Shown in pieces: positions 61,201 through 64,000 of a DNA stretch of 64,000 nt; the first letter of the stretch is position 1; every line of letters begins with the position of its first letter. The translations under genes were made by a program, and so were the position numbers. This stretch comes from Candidatus Sulfotelmatobacter sp. (GTDB lineage: Bacteria > Acidobacteriota > Terriglobia > Terriglobales > Acidobacteriaceae), in NCBI GenBank assembly GCA_030038255.1, contig JASHPH010000323.1, positions 47,414 through 111,413 on the forward strand, given 5' to 3'. Below the pieces are notes generated by a model that saw only the letters and a list, made by a program, of their open reading frames with translations, ran no database searches and was not told the origin of the DNA.

Positions 61201-61638
61201 CTCGCCCGAGCCGACCCAGACGACGGAAGAGTCGTTCGGATCGATGGCGACCCAGCCGATCGAGTACGAGCCTTCACTGTCAAACACCGGAGTCCACGTG
61301 GTGCCGTCGTTCTCCGTCTTCCACACCCCGCCCGATGCGACGCCGACGTAATATTCCGATTTGTTTTTCGGATTCACCGCAATCGACATCACGCGCCCGG
61401 AGGCGACCCCCGGCCCGATCAGCCGGAACTTCAGCCCGGAAAAAGTGTCGGCGGTCATGCCGCCCTTCTTCTCCTCCTTGCCCTCTTCCTTCTTGGCTTC
61501 TTCTTTCTTTTCTTTCTTTTGATCTTTCTTGGCCGCTGCCGTCGCAGGTGCCGCGGGCTTTTCCGCGTCCTGCGGGAGTGCAAATGAACTCGCAAATAAC
61601 ATGGCCAGCACAGCACCGAACGTAGCGAATGATTTCAT
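58267..61638 (-). CDS. VPS10/sortilin-like BNR-repeat glycosyl hydrolase-type protein
   Basis: Repeated asp-box motifs (STDKGATWEKC, SDDRGDTWKAISGDL); signal peptide; over 1100 aa. Confidence 0.88.
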   Translation of the reverse strand: MKSFATFGAVLAMLFASSFALPQDAEKPAAPATAAAKKDQKKEKKEEAKKEEGKEEKKGGMTADTFSGLKFRLIGPGVASGRVMSIAVNPKNKSEYYVGVASGGVWKTENDGTTWTPVFDSEGSYSIGWVAIDPNDSSVVWVGSGESNSQRSVGWGDGIYRSNDGGKSWENLGLKKSEHIGRVVIDPRDSKVVYVAAEGPLWGPGGDRGLYKTTDGGKTWKAVLTISENTGVVDVALDPSNPDILYAAAYQRRRHVFTLIDGGPESAIYKSTDAGATWNKLKSGLPTIDMGRIGLAVSPADPNVVYATIESTDSKGGIFRSTDKGATWEKCNDFDAGAMYYARVVADPKNVDRIFVMNVRLRESLDGGKTLHRINEVNHHGDNHALWIDPDNTGHWLLGDDGGMAETWDNSKSWQFKANLPTVQFYDVAVSYVTPFYDVCGGTQDNFSMCGPERTRNVNGIMNSDWYVTTGGDGFRSQVDPQDANTVYAESQYGVLVRYDKPTGQELVLQPLEGKGEPPLRWNWDSPLIISPHSHTRLYFAANKLFRSDDRGDTWKAISGDLTRQIDRNMLPVMGKVWGPDAVAKNQSTSFYGNIVSLSESPKKEGLIYVGTDDGLIQVTGDGGANWTKYEKFPGVPEMTYVSRLAASNHDVNAVYAAFEGHKNEDFKPYLLKSSDQGKTWASIVGDLPDNGPVLAFAEDPVNANLLFAGTEFGAFFSIDGGQHWVRLKGGLPTIAVRDMVIQTRENDLVIATFGRGFYVLDDITPLRQIKPESVEQAAAMYPVKDALLYMERRPLGAPKKGFQGDAFYTAENPPFGAVFTAYMKDKIKTKKEKRQAAEKEAAKKNQTLPYPSNDELRAEAQEAKPEVYFVVYDESGAAIRRVEGSTDSGFQRVAWDLRYAAPEVPEHREDIEEDFPEAGSQGPLVLSGNYSVRMFQKVDGVVTELAGPQSFKVVTEGSASMSPSDRAAQEEFLRKTARLYRAVSGALHTADDVQSRLKTIREALHEAPAAEKQLGATADSIEQRDREILRALRGDVEIARRNENVSSSIAERVNSVMEGERFSLAKPTQSHIDSYNIAAAEFTDRLAKLHALVEVDLAKLEKDMEAAGAPWTPGRVPEWSEK

Positions 61639-61717
61639 GGCAATCTCCAGTTCATTTCATCAGAGCCCTGTCATCCTGAAGCCATACTTCTACATCAGCT
61701 CGAGGCCTGCCACTGGC

Positions 61718-61761
61718 GTCATCCCGAAGCCCCGCGCTTTCACCAGCGGGGCGAGGGATCT
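61718..61761. repeat. interspersed hairpin repeat gtcatcccgaag-ccccgc...gcggggc-gagggatct
   Basis: GCCCCGC / GCGGGGC arms; a second partial gtcatcctgaagcc copy at about 61671. Confidence 0.5.
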
Positions 61762-61886
61762 CGCGTGGACTCACAGACGCTCCGCCGAGAGAAACTCAAA
61801 ACGGATATGTATACAGGATTTGAACTCCTAGAGGAAACCAATTCGCGAAAATCCGTGGCCGACGCTTTTCCAATAGAATCATTCCC

Positions 61887-62351
61887 ATGTCTCAGCAGAT
61901 CCACGGCCACGAAACCCGCACGCTGCAGCAGAAAAAAAACTACTGCTTTGTCTGCGGCCCTGACAACCCCGAGGGCATGCGCCTTGAGTTCACCCTCGAT
62001 GAAGAACGGCGCACCTTCGTCTGCCACTTCAACCTGCCCAAGCGCTACACCGGCCCGCCCGGCCACTGCCACGGCGGCATCATCGCGACCATCCTTGATG
62101 ACGCCATGGGCAAAGTGAACAAGCTGCGCAATGTTGTCGCTGTGACGAAGGAAATGACCGTCGAATATCTCAAGCCCGTGCCGCTGCACACTCCGCTGCG
62201 TGTCGAGGGCAGGGAAGTCGCAGTCCACGGCCGCCAGCACGTCAACATGGCCGAAATCCTCAATGCAGAAGGTGATGTGCTGGCCCGCAGCAAGGGCATC
62301 TTCGTCGCGATCGACCCCGAAAAAATGTTCGGCAAATTCGTGGAGCGATAG
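61887..62351 (+). CDS. PaaI/hotdog-fold thioesterase
   Basis: NYCFVCGPDNPEGMRLEFTLDEE; GPPGHCHGGIIATILDDAMGKV. Confidence 0.88.
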   Translation: MSQQIHGHETRTLQQKKNYCFVCGPDNPEGMRLEFTLDEERRTFVCHFNLPKRYTGPPGHCHGGIIATILDDAMGKVNKLRNVVAVTKEMTVEYLKPVPLHTPLRVEGREVAVHGRQHVNMAEILNAEGDVLARSKGIFVAIDPEKMFGKFVER

Positions 62352-62511
62352 CCTGTGTGAAGCGGTTGGGGCCGCAACAACCAGCCCTACGGCGACCAAA
62401 CCGGAGTGCTGGGGTACCGCGAATTGTGAATGGCCTGTAAAATAGAGTAGCCGGCAGCGTTGCGCTGCTGATTCTTCGCGCTTGCGAAAAGGTATCCACG
62501 GGTTCAACAAC

Positions 62512-63432
62512 ATGTCCCAGAACAACGGCAGTTCCACTTCTCTCCGCCTCAAGACCGGCCTCGCCGAGATGCTCAAGGGCGGCGTCATCATGGACGTCAC
62601 CAACGCCGAGCAGGCCACCATCGCCGAAAAGGCCGGAGCCGTCTCCGTCATGGCGCTCGAGCGTGTGCCCGCGCAAATCCGCGCCGAAGGCGGCGTCGCC
62701 CGCATGGCCTCGCCCAAGAAGATTCGCGAGATCATGAACGCCGTCTCCATCCCCGTGATGGCCAAGTGCCGCATCGGACATTTTGCGGAAGCCCAAATTC
62801 TGCAGGAACTCGGCGTCGACTACATCGATGAATCCGAAGTGCTCACGCCCGCCGACGAAGCCCACCACGTCGACAAGCACGCCTTCACCGTTCCGTTCGT
62901 TTGCGGCGCACGCAATCTGGGAGAAGCCCTCCGCCGCATCGCCGAAGGCGCCGCCATGATCCGCACCAAGGGCGAAGCCGGCACCGGCGACGTCGTCCAC
63001 GCCGTCAAGCACATGCGCCAGATCGTGCAGGAGATGAAAATTTTGACGGTGCTCAGCGAGGAAGAACTGTATGCGAAAGCGAAAGAGCACCAGGCCCCGT
63101 ACGAACTGGTAAAAATGGTCGCGCAAACGGGGAAGTTGCCGGTCCCGAATTTCTCCGCCGGAGGTATCGCTACGCCCGCCGACGCTTCGCTCGTCATGCA
63201 GCTCGGAGCCGAAGCGGTGTTCGTAGGCAGCGGCATCTTCATGAAGAACGCGACCGAGTTCGCCGATCCAGAAGAAGCCGCCAAGCGCGCCCGCGCCATC
63301 GTCCTCGCCGCCACGCACTATCAGGACCCTAAAGTATTACTTGAAGTCAGCGAAGACCTGCAGCAGGCGATGAAAGGCTTGGCCGTCAGCGCCCTGGACG
63401 AAGCGCAGATGCTACAAACCAGAGGGTGGTGA
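62512..63432 (+). CDS. pdxS: pyridoxal 5'-phosphate synthase, PdxS subunit
   Basis: [91 protein letters not shown]. Confidence 0.98.
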   Translation: MSQNNGSSTSLRLKTGLAEMLKGGVIMDVTNAEQATIAEKAGAVSVMALERVPAQIRAEGGVARMASPKKIREIMNAVSIPVMAKCRIGHFAEAQILQELGVDYIDESEVLTPADEAHHVDKHAFTVPFVCGARNLGEALRRIAEGAAMIRTKGEAGTGDVVHAVKHMRQIVQEMKILTVLSEEELYAKAKEHQAPYELVKMVAQTGKLPVPNFSAGGIATPADASLVMQLGAEAVFVGSGIFMKNATEFADPEEAAKRARAIVLAATHYQDPKVLLEVSEDLQQAMKGLAVSALDEAQMLQTRGW

Positions 63433-63453
63433 CTTTAAGTCCGTTGAAGGCTC

Positions 63454-63985
63454 TTAAGGCAGAGCTCTTCGCCTGAACTTCCAATCGCGGAGACTGTGCA
63501 AGATTAGTCGGTGCGAGGACTCGATGAAGCGTTTGGCCAAACCTCTGGTGTCCTGCATCAGAGAGCCTAGGTTTGCGTAAAACTCCTCGCTTGAGTCCGC
63601 TTTTCCTGCCCATAGTTCAGTGGCAACTGCATCCGTGAAGGGAAAGTAAGCATCTGGCGCTGGAGTTTCCTTGACCCTCCATGAACTCGCATTCTTGCAC
63701 GCTCGCGCTCTCGACGACCCTTCCGAATTCTTCTGAATCGTAGTGGAAAACAGCCGCGTTGCGGGCTGGCCCCATGTGAGACGTGCGTAGCCGACGCGCT
63801 GCCGGATCCCTGAGCAGTTTGTGCAATCCCTCGACAAAAACCTGCTCTCTCCCGAATTGCGCGTTCATCTTTTCAACAAGAAGGAGACACTCGAAAAGAA
63901 TCGCCGAACCGAAGAGAAAGGAGTTGATCCTTGACCGCCGGGCCTTCAAAGAAACATCGTTTGCTTGAGGGACGTAGGCATCCAA
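63454..63985 (-). pseudogene. hypothetical protein, apparently frameshifted and probably cut by the right window edge
   Basis: Two overlapping minus-strand ORFs (63985-63617 and 63837-63454) look like two halves of one gene; switch near 63675-63680. Confidence 0.4.
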
Positions 63986-64000
63986 GACAAATTGAAGACT

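Noticed and set aside
1-64000. CRISPR array, tRNA, rRNA, IS element or prophage
   Set aside because: No regularly spaced direct repeats, transposase/integrase catalytic domains or tRNA-like cloverleaf sequences recognised by eye; the integrase-like piece at 16838 lacks the catalytic domain. A tool-based scan (tRNAscan, Infernal) would be needed to be certain.

Overview
A GC-rich bacterial chromosomal window, probably from an Acidobacteriota-like genome (an impression from gene content and protein flavour, not tested). Most of it is housekeeping: a heme operon (ccsA/hemX-hemA-hemC-DUF4442-paiB-like-hemD), nth, gltA, a sigma/anti-sigma pair, a Slt-type transglycosylase, kdpA, lspA-ileS, murI, uvrA, a cytochrome c oxidase operon, a VPS10/BNR-type protein and pdxS. 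I recognised no rRNA, tRNA, CRISPR array, IS element or prophage. The strongest candidate for something new is a minus-strand four-gene iron-transport operon (38347-43274). It encodes an FTR1 permease fused to a DUF2318-type Fe-S domain, two FtsX-like permeases, and an ABC ATPase fused in frame to a complete DtxR-like metal-dependent repressor. AT-rich inverted repeats lie upstream. Other observations: an inositol-3-phosphate synthase with an integrase-Arm-like N-terminal extension and a perfect 28-bp palindrome next to its ribosome-binding site; three copies of a CRP/FNR-like operator (TGTGAT-N4-ATCACA), all near gene starts; an about 77-residue insertion in IleS; an orphan kdpA; a Ser/Thr kinase-TPR gene that appears to have lost its start codon (ATG>ACG) and to carry a frameshift; and a start-less DUF3857-like remnant after gltA. 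All family assignments are by eye from translated motifs; no database search was run.
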